In this document: positions 1 to 10,526 of the stretch, one piece after another
Position numbering within the stretch: the stretch's first letter is position 1
Layout of the letters: the number at the start of each line of letters is the position of its first letter
Assembly (NCBI GenBank): GCA_917880885.1
Contig: OU862915.1
Coordinates: forward strand, 38,324,676 to 38,388,675
Direction of reading: 5' to 3'
Source of the DNA: Limnephilus marmoratus
Taxonomy: Eukaryota; Arthropoda; Insecta; Trichoptera; Limnephilidae
Length of the DNA: 64,000 nt
Notes under the pieces: generated by a model
Database searches by the model: none
What the model was told of the DNA's origin: nothing
The model's input: the letters and a program-made list of their open reading frames with translations, nothing else
Translations under genes and position numbers: made by a program

Positions 1-245
1 CCGTCTGTCTGTCTGTGTTTTCGCGCTTAACTCAAAAACTACTGAACTGATTTTAATGCGGTTTTTACAAATAGAATGATTCACGAGGAAGGTTTAGGTA
101 TATAATTTGTCAAGGTTTTGTGTAAATTGATTGAAATATATAATATATAAAGGAGGATTTCTGCATGTGGTGGACGAGCGGGCTGGCAAGTGAGCGGTGT
201 GGATTTGATTTGTTTGCAAATCTGCAGTTTTATGCCGAGGTTGAT
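1..245 (+). mobile_element. Fragment of dispersed repeat family E (Helitron-like)
   Basis: Bases 105-235 closely match 31243-31370, including the shared stretch GCGGTGTGGATTTGATTT. The copy at 31243 ends in CTAG followed by T, as Helitrons do. The first 60 bases (GTCTGTCTGTCTG, then ACTCAAAAACTACTGAAC) resemble the variable heads of such elements. The fragment is cut by the window edge and has no reading frame of its own. The Helitron assignment rests only on the 3' end of the other copy. Confidence 0.4.
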
Positions 246-640
246 GAAATTTTGCACATGTGACCTTCAAAACAAGAGGAAGGTCACTGTCTAAAGTTGA
301 TTTCGAAAACTCTGTGTAAAGCTTGGGCATCGCCTGGGACTTCACCTAATGTTAAATATTTTGATAACTATTTCTTACCTGTGATACGCTTAGCTGGTAT
401 CAGGTCCTTGTGGTGCTTATGTGTATTGATTTAGTGAGAGAATTATTGGTCTGAATAGGTAAGGGCGTGTTTACCGCTTCACAAGTACAAATATTTACAT
501 AAACTCACCCATTGATCCTAAGGTTGAGGGCACATTGAACAAAGCGGGAATCGTCTGTAAGTTTAAGGTCACATACCTCCAAAATAGCTAGGTACTCTTT
601 CGAAATATTGGAAAAAAGTACTTCTGTATGTATTGTTTTA

Positions 641-745
641 TTGAAGTGAAAACTTCTTTAGCAACGTTTGTGATTTGAAACTCGATGAAACGAAAAAGAG
701 ACAAACACACACATCTATAGTATTTAGCCTACGAGATAATGTATA
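641..745 (+). repeat. Dispersed repeat family D, copy 1
   Basis: This begins with a small palindrome (GAAGT-gaaa-ACTTC) and continues GTGATTTGAAACTCGATGAA. The same order of motifs recurs at 1181-1290, 39300-39340 and 44821-44900. Copies 1 and 2 lie on either side of a family B repeat, so they could be a local duplication. No coding content or known family is recognised. Confidence 0.5.
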
Positions 746-779
746 GATATAGAGTAATCGGTCTCCTCTCCCCACTCTT

Positions 780-1115
780 ACCTTTTTTTTACTCGAGCTC
801 CACTCAGGAGGCCCTGAGGAAAATAATTTCCCTCGGGGCCTATGTCATCTTTGGAGATGCTGTGTGGAAGGTTTTTTTAAAGGAAAGGAAGGAGAGGAGA
901 GTTCTGAGAAGAAAAAGGGTTTAAGCAGTGGGTAGGAATCTGGGGTTCACATCTGGTCATCCGCCGCCAAGCCTAGACAAACCTCACCCCATGAACCCGG
1001 GCACCCCTGCTAAATCACCAAACGTAGCGAACCACTTGGGGTGACTTATGGCAGAGGTGTTGGTTATCAATAAACGTTCCGGGGTGGCGGTACCCATTCC
1101 CGCCTACCAAATTGT
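780..1115 (-). mobile_element. SINE-like repeat family B, copy 1
   Basis: This is one of nine copies of a 350-450 bp repeat. On the minus strand it reads from a head near GGCGGGTATGGGTACCGCC, through CACCCCAAGTGGTTCGCTAC and GGTGACTTAGCAGGGGTGCC, to AGGGCCTCCTGAG and an A-rich end (the T-run at 787-795). Tail position sets the orientation. There is no long reading frame and no convincing pair of pol III A and B boxes, so 'SINE-like' describes the form, not proven transcription. Confidence 0.7.
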
Positions 1116-1180
1116 GTTAGTTTGTACTTTAGTTTACTGAAGGTTTAACTTTCACCGCGTGGGAAATGCACATTTGTATT

Positions 1181-1300
1181 TTTTAAGTGAAAACTTCTTA
1201 ACAGAGTTGTGATTTGGAACTCCATGAAACGAAAAAGCGACACTAAAAAGTGACAAACATATTTATCTACAGGATTTAGCCTGCGACTAATCGGTGTCCT
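1181..1300 (+). repeat. Dispersed repeat family D, copy 2
   Basis: It repeats the order seen at 641: AAGTGAAAACTTCTT, GTGATTTGGAACTCCATGAA, ACGAAAAAGCGACA, then TTTAGCCTGCGA. It has no reading frame. The following 1300-1780 is AT-rich DNA with a pyrimidine-rich patch near 1680-1730 and no gene that I can see. Confidence 0.5.
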
Positions 1301-1814
1301 CTTTGTGCGGTGCATCGTAAAATAAAATATAAAATAGTTTTTAAACTTTGTAACAATATTATAATAAATAAACCGTACAATATCCCGAAATTTGGTTTTC
1401 TGAAGGCTTCTACCGCTTATGAACTGCACACTTGTTTTTTTTTTATTAGATATTATTGCAATGTAAAGAAGCGTATGTAACAAATAGAAACCGAATTCCT
1501 CTTTCATTGTTAAGGTTTTGAGTTTTGAGGAACAAAAACAAAAACAGAAGTTGGTTCAGATTTATAGCAAAGCGTCCTTTTTATTTGTGATTATATTTAT
1601 TATATTAGCTGGTCCCCGGCATGCGTTGCAATCCCAGTCAAAGAAATAAATTGATTCTCCCTGTGTGTCCTTTCTCGTGCCTCTCCACCTTCCCGCCTTC
1701 CCCTTCCCCTTGCCTTTCCTCCCTGCCGCTAAAATATATGAAATACACATATTTGCATTTATATAAATTTCATAATGCCAGAGCTTACTATGAATAGCCT
1801 ATATGTTGAAAGGT

Positions 1815-2450
1815 GTTAAGATTTTCACGGCCAAAAGTATTTTCATAAAGAAGGAGGTAGCGCAACACCCCAAAACACCTGTAGGGGCGTGTAAATAGCC
1901 CCTGACACGACGGAGTTACTACCCTATGTAAATTAACGAAAATTGAATTCTTCCTCATGTGACACAAAAACAGTTGACCCAGCAATTCCAACCAAAGTGA
2001 AACAAAACAATACTCACTCAGAGAATGCAGCTCATTGGCGATGTCCAACACAAAAGACACTTCTTTTCATTAAAAAAATATCAAGGCGGTATTGCATAAT
2101 CGTAACAGATGTTTCGCACAGCAAGGAAGTTTCAACAATGAAAAAAATAAATCTGCCCATCAATAATATGTGCCAAATCCTAGGCACAACAATAATTCAC
2201 TCACTGGGTGAACCATTTAATAATGACTGACCAGGAGTGACATCTGTTGGTTTTGACTCACACTCCCGTCGGAAGCAATTGCCTGATTCACAGAGGTAAG
2301 GAAACGCATGAATATACTGAATCTCAAGCCACATAGGTAAATTCAATACAATACAAAAACCATAGATGGCGCCCTCATGGTCTCGTAGCATAAATTATTA
2401 ATTGATTAAGAAAATGGATACAAATATATTTATGGCACGTATCCAACACC
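1815..2450 (+). repeat. Dispersed repeat family C, copy 1
   Basis: From about 1885 this aligns along roughly 560 bp with 61203-61775. Shared landmarks are GGGGCGTGTAAATAGCCCC, CTACCCTATGTAAATTAA, AATACTCACTCAGAGAATGC, AAGGCGGTATTGCATAATC and GGTAAATTCAAT. Small indels and substitutions are frequent. Just upstream, 1850-1868 (GAAGGAGGTAGCGCAACAC) is also found in the palindrome at 9853-10018. No long reading frame is conserved between the copies. The family is not recognised. Confidence 0.65.
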
Positions 2451-2459
2451 CCAAAAACA

Positions 2460-2606
2460 AATAACGAAAAAAGCCTATATGTTATTCTGGTGTATGAGCT
2501 ATATTGTTGTAAAGTTTCATTAAAATCCATTAAATAGTTTTTGCTTGAAGCACTAACAAACACACATACATCCATACAAACTTTCGCGTTTATAATATTA
2601 GTAAGA
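2460..2606 (-). mobile_element. Helitron-like 5' end
   Basis: On the minus strand the copy starts TCTTACTAATATTATAAACG, then GCGAAAGTTTGTATGGATGT, the same head as the element at 10527. The base before TC is A, as expected for Helitron insertion between A and T. The 3' end is not identified; the sequence runs into family C near 2450. Confidence 0.5.
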
Positions 2607-2664
2607 TTACGTATATTTATACACGTTGTGTTCGTAGGGACCAGACTTTAGTAGCGACTTACAA

Positions 2665-3391
2665 CAGTGGCGTAGCTGCATGGGTGGCACCCGGGGTAGA
2701 TAACGTGGTGGCACCCCCCCCCCCCCCCTTCCCACAATTTCAACTTCATAAAAAATAAAAATGGTTGGACTCGCGGTAATCCGACAAACGCTTTGCAGGG
2801 CGATGTTGGATTATCGAATTCGTCGGATTATATAGAGTATTTCCTAAGAGCCTCTATAGGTCGGAATTTTTTTAATAAGAGTACCTACCTTGTAATCTGA
2901 CAAATTACAAATCAAAGAATCTAACTACGTATACACCAGATCTCCAAATCTCCCTAAGTAACCTGAGTTTCTGCAGCAACTTGCTCGATTACTTCCGAAG
3001 ATTGACAAAGAGCAAAAACCAAATCTTTCATGTCGAGTTCTTTTAACGTTTTTTCTATAGGCTGGTCCTTAGATACGGCTCTCAGAAGTAGGTTTTTCTT
3101 GTAATCTTTCTTGACAAACTGAATAATATTCTGATCCTGATGTGACAGGGGGCCGGATTACAGCGGGTCCACTGAATAGGCTATTATCGCCTATAAAAAA
3201 GTCTGTCGGACACAAAATTCTCCCGTTTCGGGGCACTTGACGGGGAGCCATAGAGCTACGTAAATATAAATAACAGACCGTGTTCAATATTTTTGTGACA
3301 ATATCCTTCGTATTTTTTTTCCACAGTCGGGTGCAACCCTTCATCGGTGGCACCCGGGGCGGACCGCCCCCCGCCCCCCTTCACGCCACTG
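2665..3391 (+). mobile_element. hAT-type non-autonomous element (MITE), 727 bp
   Basis: The ends are inverted, CAGTGGCGT at the left and ACGCCACTG at the right, each followed inwards by a GGTGGCACCCGGGG block and a C-rich run. The flanking 8 bases are ACTTACAA and ACTTTCAA, a target duplication with one mismatch. CAGTGG termini and 8-bp duplications are typical of hAT transposons. No transposase is visible; the 94-codon antisense frame inside has no recognisable motif. Confidence 0.75.
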
Positions 3392-3734
3392 ACTTTCAAC
3401 CCTTACACTTAAGTCAAAATCAAAATTTAAAAGCTCCCACGTAAGTCCAGGAGAACTGCATCGCCACCTGTTGTAAGGTGGATTTAGGAAGGGGTTAAAA
3501 AAGAGGTAAGTTAATGAAAAACAAACATTTACATAGGTACCAGTGGATAAGAATCACGTGCGATATGCAAAGGCTTCAACAGGGTCCCCCAAACAATTGC
3601 CAAGCCACCGGATGTCGTCTATTTTTGTCCAGCAGTCCCAGCAAAACGCAACTTTTCTAGGATTACCTAAAAACAACTAAGGTAGAGAACAAAACTTTCG
3701 AATGGCTGTGTTACTAACTTTGGACTTTGGCTGC

Positions 3735-4021
3735 AAACTTTGAACCAACTATAAGAAGAGCAACATGGAAAGTCTTCACGTGCAGTACAACAACGCCTTC
3801 CGCACAATGTTGGGACTTCCTAGATACTGCAGTGCTTCCAACGAGCTAATGGAGGGACAAGTTCCTGGTTTTGAAGCCCTCATAAGAAGCCGGGTGGAAG
3901 TATTAAGGAATAGAATAGAATAATGTGGTTAGCTGGAAGAAATGGGGTCTACCCATAAGCTACACCTTTTGTAATTTTTATTTTACAATAAATATTTTTT
4001 GATTTTGATTTTGATTTTGAA
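3735..4021 (+). pseudogene. LINE 3' end (C-terminal reverse transcriptase fragment and tail)
   Basis: An open stretch starting near the ATG at 3765 and ending at the TAA at 3921-3923 reads SLHVQYNNAFRTMLGLPRYC and then SASNELM. This resembles the C-terminal end of non-LTR retrotransposon polyproteins (VQYNNAFR..LGLPR). It is followed by about 75 bases of 3' UTR and a (GATTTT)n tail at 3996-4020. The rest of the element is absent, as in 5'-truncated LINE insertions. Confidence 0.65.
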
Positions 4022-4294
4022 TATGATACACAACTTCGGAAACGTTTTCATTGTAGAATCCCGCCAGAGTCCAGATTCCAGCGTCGAATAATACTGAGGC
4101 TCCCATCAATCTCGAATAATGATTAGTGTCTTTTTTGTGACCTATAGATCGATCGTCCAGTTGATTAGTCAGATATCTCAGCAAAGTCGAAATTTGACTC
4201 GAATGTGCAGTTATATGTAAAAGTGTGCCCTCTATCTGGTACAATATTTCCTCATTAGCACCACCAAATACCCATAAAGATGCAGAAAACTTAT

Positions 4295-5155
4295 AGTGAA
4301 TTAATCCATTTGGGAGGTGGTTATGGGTGCCGCCATTTCGGGAACCATTTGATAACCAACACCTCTGCCACAGATTACCCCAAGTGGTTCGCTGAGTTTG
4401 GTGACTTAGCAGGGGTGCCCGGGTTCATGAAGTCAGGTTAGTCGAGATCTTGGCGTCGAATTCATTTACCCACCTACCGGCATCGGGAGGCGTATTTACA
4501 ATCCCTACCGCGTTTCAGTCGCGCTACTGACTGAAACGCGATAGGGATTGTAATTCATAAATCACCTTACAAACACTACCGCGTTTGAGTCGCGCTACCG
4601 ACTGAAACGAGGTAGGGATTGTAATGCATAAATCGCCTTACAAACACTACCTCGTTTCAGTCGCGTTACGCGCTTCGTTGCTCTATCTGTTTCTGTGAGT
4701 GTGACGACCGTAATTATAGAAGGGTAAGGAGAGAGGATGGACCGCGTTTTTTATTTCAAATAAATTTTTTTTGAAATGAAAAAAATGCGGTTCATCCTTT
4801 CTGCTTACTCTTATATAATTACAGGCGTCACCCTCAGTTAAAAAAACGCTTTAATTTTAACTTAAGAAATAAATTTTCAATATAAAAAAAAAATGTAGAT
4901 AAATTAAAAAAAACGCGGTCCATCCTCTCTGCCAATCACTCTATAATTATGATCGTCACCCTCACAGAAACAGATAGAGCAACAAAGCGCGTAAGGCGAC
5001 TGAAACGAGGTAGTGTGTGTAAGGTGATTTATGCATTACAATCCCTACCGCGTTTCAGTTGGTAGCGCGATTGTAACGCGGTAGGGATTGTAAATACGCC
5101 ATCGGGAGAGACTGGTTGAGGGAGATCTAACTCAGACCTGTACCAGTAGATAAAT
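4295..5155 (+). mobile_element. SINE-like family B, copy 2, split by a TIR element
   Basis: Bases 4295-4489 carry the family head in sense orientation (GGGTGCCGCC, CCCCAAGTGGTTCGCTGAG, GGTGACTTAGCAGGGGTGCC). The match stops at CATCGGGAG and resumes after 5099 with ATCGGGAGAGACTGGTTGAG, the next part of the family sequence. The 610 bases between are the foldback element at 4490-5099. The copy fades out by about 5155 and has no clear A-tail. Confidence 0.7.
4490..5099 (+). mobile_element. Foldback-like TIR element with nested inverted subrepeats, 610 bp
   Basis: The ends are exact inverted copies (GCGTATTTAC / GTAAATACGC) continuing into ACAATCCCTACCGCGTT. The flanks both read CATCGGGAG, giving a 9-bp target duplication (7-9 bp depending on where the edge is placed). 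Inside, the motif CTACC[GT]CGTTTCAGTCGCG recurs in both orientations near 4506, 4577, 4649 and 5045. An inner inverted pair around GCGGTCCATCCT with TCTGTTTCTGTGAG spans 4680-4990. A 9-bp duplication and long TIRs would fit a Mutator-like (MULE) origin, but there is no transposase to prove it. Confidence 0.75.
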
Positions 5156-5159
5156 GAGC

Positions 5160-5985
5160 GGCACACATTGATTTTTGTATTTTTTATTTTATTATTATTT
5201 TTTTTCCTTATTCATTATTTTGATGGTTACATAATTTGTGGATTTTTCATTACCTTGTTATGGTGGCTTGACGTGCTATACTAATTTTCACAGTATTCAG
5301 TATGTCTTAATCCCTCTACTTTCAAGCATTTTTTGTATAGTTGCTATACACACCTGACGATAGATAAATTCAAAAATTTTATCTCAATATCATTTGCTGT
5401 TTCCGTGGCTTTAAAATATGATGATGTAATTTAGCTCGTAAATCATTTTAAGTAACATTTTAATAAACCATTTTTGGGGAGTACTTTCGAACGAATCCAT
5501 TAGGCCAGACCTGATTTTAAAATCCGGGTACGTGCTACTTAAAACTAAGTAGTTTTTAGTACAAAATTAATTTGACTAGCAATCGATTTACTAGAGCGTT
5601 AAACTTCCATTAAAATGAGGATGACAGAGCAAAGCCATGAAGAACCTAATATTTTACATACTGATTTATTAACCTTTCTCGGAACGCATGAATAAATCCG
5701 CCGAGAGAAAACATACATATTAGGAATTTACACCAAGTCAGCGAAAAACAATAATTTTTCATAAAATAATTACCCTATTCGGAAAAACAATTTTTGAAAT
5801 TCTTTGCCTCTTGTATGCTGATGATATGGCGCTGATATGGCGCTGTACGGTAAATCTACTAACCCTGTGACTCAACTGTATACGTATACGTTCCTTCCTC
5901 CATCCATCTTACTTTCCATTCCTATCCTACCTGACAATATGTACCAATATTTCCTACATGTGACATTGTGGAACAATAGCTCCAA
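5160..5985. other. No gene seen
   Basis: This is AT-rich DNA with short T and A runs and stop codons in all frames. I recognise no family in it. Confidence 0.5.
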
Positions 5986-6495
5986 GAAGTAATCAGTGTA
6001 TTGGAGTAACCTGTGCAATGATCAACTGATCTCTCAGTTCATTAATATCGACTATGTTAAAGAAGCCTTTACGCAATGTTTAACTTCATAGTAATCTTTC
6101 GGTGTATTTAAATGGTGTCTATTAAAGTAACCATGCAGTGATCAACTGATCTCTCAGTGCTCTGATATCGACCATGCTGACGAAGCCTCTGTGCAATTCT
6201 AATCTAGAGATCTCTCAGTGCGTTTAATTGCGATCAATTGAAGTAACCAGTGCAATGATCAACTGATCTCTCCGTTCTTTAATATCGACTATGTTAAAGA
6301 AGTCTCTGTGCAATTATCACCGATCTAGTGATCTCTCAGTGTGTTTAATTGGAGTCTATAAAAGCAGGCCGTGCAATTTTCAATACTTATACTCTTATCT
6401 CAGTGCCATAACATCGATCAATTACGGAAACTTATGCAGTGATTGTAACCCATTTATCCCTCGGTTCCATAATATCGAATCTCAGAAAAACGTGT
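5986..6495 (+). repeat. Diverged tandem array, unit about 116-121 bp
   Basis: The unit contains GTGCAATGATCAACTGATCT, CTCAGTTC and TAATATCGACTATGTTAAAG. Clear units start near 6007, 6128 and 6244. Two more degenerate ones start near 6364 and 6430 (for example CTCAGTGCCATAACATCGAT). Divergence between units is high, which suggests an old minisatellite or satellite fragment. No family is known to me. Confidence 0.7.
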
Positions 6496-6509
6496 TGTGT
6501 GAGGATTGA

Positions 6510-7075
6510 GTGTCAGATTCTTTTTTACCAAGTTGTGTCTCAATGAAAAACCATTTTTTTATTAGTCCATTTTGTCAATGTATCTGCGACTACAATACAC
6601 GAGTTTGTCTGCAGAATTAGTTAATTACGACTGTTGAAAATAGTGAGTACGACCATGGTTTACAATATAGTTGTGAAAGAAAAATAATTGGAGCAAGTGA
6701 GCGAGTTTCTGTATTTGTTCACAAGAGATGAAACGGATAATTGTGATTGAAAAGTGAGGTAAATACATTATTGGAGAACTGAAAGCAGTTGGCGCTAGAG
6801 ATTACAGGTGATCGTTTTGCGATTCGGCCGCGCTCATTCATGCCAAAACAAAAATCATACCTCCGAATAATAAACAGAAACATATGAACGTATGAAGCAA
6901 ATTAATCTATCATTATTTCATCCCATATTTAAGGGATTTGGTTTAAAATATTTAAAAAATCGTTAAATTAATACCCAAATTTTGGTAGCTATCGCTCTAA
7001 AAAAACCTGAAAACTGAAAGAAATCTCCAAAAAAGCAAAGTTGGCAGCCCACAATGGGGTGCTTTTACCAAACTT
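6510..7075. other. No gene seen
   Basis: Unique-looking AT-rich sequence. I recognise no reading frame, repeat or RNA in it. Confidence 0.45.
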
Positions 7076-7170
7076 GAAGGCCTCCGTGGTCGAAGGATAA
7101 GGCTGACAACTAGCAAGCCGGAGGTCGTGGGTTCAAAACCTGGCGTTCGAAAATAAATTTTATTTGATTA
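7076..7170 (+). mobile_element. tRNA-derived SINE, copy 1
   Basis: The head reads GGCCTCCGTGGTCGAAGG, similar to a pol III A box region. It is followed about 35 bases later by GGGTTCAAAACC, close to the B box GGTTCRANNCC. The downstream AATAAATTTTATTTGATTA is shared with the copy at 37161. It lacks a foldable acceptor stem and CCA, so it is a SINE rather than a functional tRNA. A 24-base stretch just downstream (7174-7197) is repeated at 7211-7233. Confidence 0.6.
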
Positions 7171-7224
7171 CCTTATAACATAATGACATATACAAATTTT
7201 TGATTGAAATTATAACATAATGAC

Positions 7225-7765
7225 ATATACAAATGAAACTTGATTTCCTTCCATATACCTCGCAATTCAACATCGAGGCAGTATCTACCATTCTATTGTG
7301 ACAACTCCAACACAGAATCACAATTGTATACCCCCGTTCGCCGTATACAAAATTTGGGTAATGACTATAAAGATGTTGTTGATATATTTGACACATCATT
7401 CACTAAATACAAACAAGTCTTAGTAGAATTTATATCTAAAAGAAGAACAACAAATTTAATTAATCCAACTGAATAGCTCTGCTTCGAATCATTTCACGTG
7501 TACTTTACTTTTCTCAGTCTACATCTTTTTCCATCTTGCATGGTGGAGTATTTTGTTTTTATTTCAATTTGTTTTTTATTGTATTTTTGTTTTAGATTTG
7601 GTTATGATTTTGATTTTGTTTTTGTTTTGTTTATGTATTTGTTTTTTTGTTTTTTAAAATTTTGTTATGCTTATTTAAATTTAGATGTTCTTTGTAAAAA
7701 AAAAAATGCATGTAAAAGCCCAGCCGGGCGTGAAATTCAATAAATAAATAAATAAATAAAATAAA
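7225..7765 (+). pseudogene. LINE 3' end with (AAATA)n tail
   Basis: A 78-codon frame (7240-7476) reads VRRIQNLGNDYKDVVDIFDT near its end, in the style of the extreme C-terminus of CR1/jockey-type polyproteins. A T-rich 3' UTR follows, with a GCCCAGCCGGGC hairpin at 7718-7729 and an (AAATA)n tail at 7739-7764. The tail and hairpin are good evidence for a LINE 3' end; the protein match is weaker. Confidence 0.5.
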
Positions 7766-8735
7766 TAACATACCCCAATTTGAGATGCCATATTCATTAT
7801 TTATAGGCAGTTGAAACTTTTGTGAAGTGTTACAAATTTAAAAAAAGAACTTGGTGTAGTGCACTGAGGCAAGTAGTGATCCAAGAGGCCAATAAAATCA
7901 AAAACTTGAGTATTGCTCTTCCAAGAGTCAGAATAACAGAAGAGTATATACGGGACGATGTATGCATGTGAATGAAGTAATGAGTGTGTGCCAAGACAAT
8001 CCTCTCTGCATAGTTTTAATTAGTATTACCCTTGAGAATCATAAGCCCGACAAAACCCACGCACTTTTGAAAATTTAAGGGTTGGTGAGTTTTGCCCTTC
8101 ACGCTTGAACATGCAAAACTTCTTACCAGCCACCCTTAAGAATTTTAATGTCCTTTATGCAAGTTTTAGAAATAAGATATGTCATGTTATATTATACTGA
8201 TATAACATGACGGGGAATAATAATTATTATACTGCTTAAAAGCAGTGGCGGCTGGAAAATTGTTTTGTTCTAGGGAGCTCACATTGAATAGAATAAATTT
8301 ATAATTATAATTTGTTGAAGTTAGAGGTTAAATTCAAAGAAAGACGTGCAACTGAAGCAAATTATTCGAATCATTTATCACGTGCAAGTTGGCGACGCGC
8401 AAAATATTATTGTTATGTATGTTATATACTAGCTTTATACATTATTTGAAATCAAAGACATTAATATTCCACTCATTTTGACAGTCAAGCGTGCAAATTT
8501 CAACACGAAGTATGAAAATTCTATTATAAGGCATGGGAAAATGGGGTGAGGATTGTTTTTAGAGATCTTACAATAGTGATCTTACTTTTGTTTTCAAGAT
8601 AAAGTGTGCAAAATTTCTTTAATCTTGAAATAAAAGATTTTAGTTTATTGACAATATATGTGCTTAAAAAACTAACTCATACCAGGACACTCTCCTTTCG
8701 TTTTTTATATGTGAATATCTCACAAAAGTCTCAAG
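7766..8735. other. No gene; two small hairpins
   Basis: AT-rich DNA. One imperfect inverted repeat spans 8076-8147 (TTAAGGGTTGG / CCACCCTTAA, with TTTTGC / GCAAAA inside). A short near-perfect one spans 8181-8212 (GTCATGTTATA / TATAACATGAC). Neither is followed by a gene. They could be small MITE remnants. Confidence 0.45.
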
Positions 8736-8912
8736 TACTCCAGTTCAGCCAGTGAAACTACGCATCCCCATTTGGGGTATGTTGTGAGGCTGAAGATAGT
8801 GGGGAGGGGAACAAGAAAAGGATATAGGAAGTCGGGAGGTACCTGGCTATTAAGATCTGGTCACCAAACATGTAGACACCGTTTCAATTGTGGTCTTACA
8901 CCAGGGCGATAC

Positions 8913-10230
8913 CAGGCGCGGCCGGTCCCTTAGTGCACTCGTGCAACGAACCGCCAACAAAGTTGAAAAACAATTTACAGCTCATCGTAATCTTACTTAA
9001 TGTTTTTAATTATAAAATTAAACAAAGCATTAAAAAAAATCTTTAAAATTGCAATTAATAACATACTAAATGTAATAATATTGTAAATAAATACGGCAAA
9101 ACACTCCACCCGCGCGGTTAACACTGGCTAGGAACGAGAAACCGAGGTACATAGCAATCTGCGCGTTAGACATAAGCGCCCCGTTTGGCTAAATATTATT
9201 TTATATGCAGCCCATACGAAACATCTCCGGACCGTGGTTTTGACAAAACGTATCAAGAAAAATACACCCGACAGAACGAAGAATCCAAGAATTCCGAAGT
9301 ACGGCTCGAGCGATTTAGGGTTTGAAGAAGTATTTAAGTAAAAGCATAATATTTCTCTTGTAAAATGCAACCTCGGGTCAACGGGTCACGGGTCAGCTTG
9401 TGATAGAGTGCTACGGATTTACATACTTTGCATTGACTTTATTATTTGCTTTTTTTTTGCAGAAAGTAACCTTTTATTTGTGTGCGTTTTTTTTACTTAT
9501 TGCAAACTTCATATTGACGCTCATTGGGTCAGTAAACTAAACACCCGCCACCGTTTGCATCCTACGCTGCAAATTAAAATTGCTTGTGCTTGTGTTAATT
9601 ATTGTGATATTAATTAATATCCGAAGGTCTTTCAAAATAAATACCTTCTCTTCTTTGCCACTAATCCTCTAATACTAATAGATATACCTAATATAAAAAG
9701 AAATGAACCATAGTGTAAAATAGCAAATAATTTATGATTTCTGAAATTTTTTAATACAGTATCCCCGCTTGCAAAGTCGTATCTTCCAAGCATAAACTAA
9801 TATAAATGTGTTTATCGGATAACGAATTTGTCAGGTGAGTATATCTGTCTCTTTTGTTATTAGTTTTTGGGGTATTATGCCGTGTTGCGCTACCTCCTTC
9901 TTTAGCCAACATTTCAGACACATCTGCCCTGATGATGGACACTGCAACGCTGTCCGAAACGTTGGCTAAAGAAGGAGGTAGCGCAACACGGCATAATACC
10001 CCAAAAACTAATAACAAAATAATTTTTGGCCGTGAAAATCTAAAATCGTATCATATATCTGTCTCTGTTTGCAAATAAAATTGGGTGGTTGAAGTCTTCG
10101 CTCGGCAAAAGGATCGAAGAATTGATCTTCTCTATAAATAAGTACGATAGTGCATTTATATAAATTACATACATTACGTTTTTGATGAAATCGGTGAACC
10201 ACCAAAAATTTAAGGCACCGGCCGCGCCTG
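8913..10230 (+). mobile_element. hAT-type element, 1318 bp, non-autonomous
   Basis: The left end CAGGCGCGGCCGGTCCCTTA and the inverted right end match at 19 of 20 bases. GGCGATAC flanks both sides (8905-8912 and 10231-10238), a perfect 8-bp target duplication inside a family A copy. An 8-bp duplication with CAGG termini points to hAT. No transposase frame is present; the interior is AT-rich and carries the palindrome at 9853-10018. An autonomous relative elsewhere must have supplied the enzyme. Confidence 0.9.
9853..10018 (+). repeat. Palindrome with hammerhead-like core
   Basis: Arms of about 65 bases (9853-9920 and 9951-10018) are inverted copies. They share AGTTTTTGGGGTATTATGCC, GTGTTGCGCTACCTCCTTC and TTTAGCCAAC. 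On the plus strand the spacer holds CTGATGA (9929-9935), a stem GGACA/TGTCC (9937-9941 / 9951-9955) and GAAAC (9956-9960). This order matches a hammerhead core. A spare T lies before the stem, and there is no room for a stem III loop before the expected cleavage site, so self-cleavage is doubtful. It sits inside the hAT element. Confidence 0.65.
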
Positions 10231-10526
10231 GGCGATACTAAGAGTGTCTACCACTCTGAAGTATGCCGCAACATGCACACAAAAAAGTCAAATAACATTA
10301 TTTTTTGCAAGCCTGGTTTCAATCGTTTTAACCTCTCAGCCACGTCATAGAAAGAATTATTAGAAGGAAAAGAATTCTCTCCGAATCGAGGTAGTGTTAA
10401 TATATAATATTGTTATTTGAAAGTTAAACATGTGCCCACACCAACACTAAACCATTCTCCCATTAAATCCACACGCTTTTAGAATTGTTTCTTCACAATA
10501 ATAATATCGTTATATAATTGGATACA

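Larger units (their letters stand above)
8736..10265 (-). mobile_element. SINE-like family A, copy 1, split by a hAT element
   Basis: Bases 8736-8912 (antisense) carry the family landmarks CATCCCCATTTGGGGTATG, CCTGGCTATTAAGATCTGG and GTCTTACACCAGGGCGATAC. The family sequence resumes at 10231 with GGCGATACTAAGAGTGTCTA. The gap is filled by the hAT element at 8913-10230. Eight copies of family A lie in this window, each near 200-265 bp and A-tailed in the sense direction where complete. Confidence 0.75.

Noticed and set aside
3069..3353. 94-codon frame inside the hAT-type MITE
   Set aside because: It includes the inner TIR sequence and a C-rich run and has no transposase motif.
4500..5100. Repeated CTACCGCGTTTCAG modules considered as a CRISPR-like array
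   Set aside because: Modules alternate in orientation, spacing is irregular and the whole lies between TIRs with a target duplication. The genome is eukaryotic.
5350..5390. CTGACGA followed by a stem near 5355 as another hammerhead
   Set aside because: No GAAAC or cleavage triplet follows, and no stem I partner was found.
7498..7743. 81-codon Phe/Tyr-rich frame
   Set aside because: It is a T-rich 3' untranslated region of a LINE read as codons.
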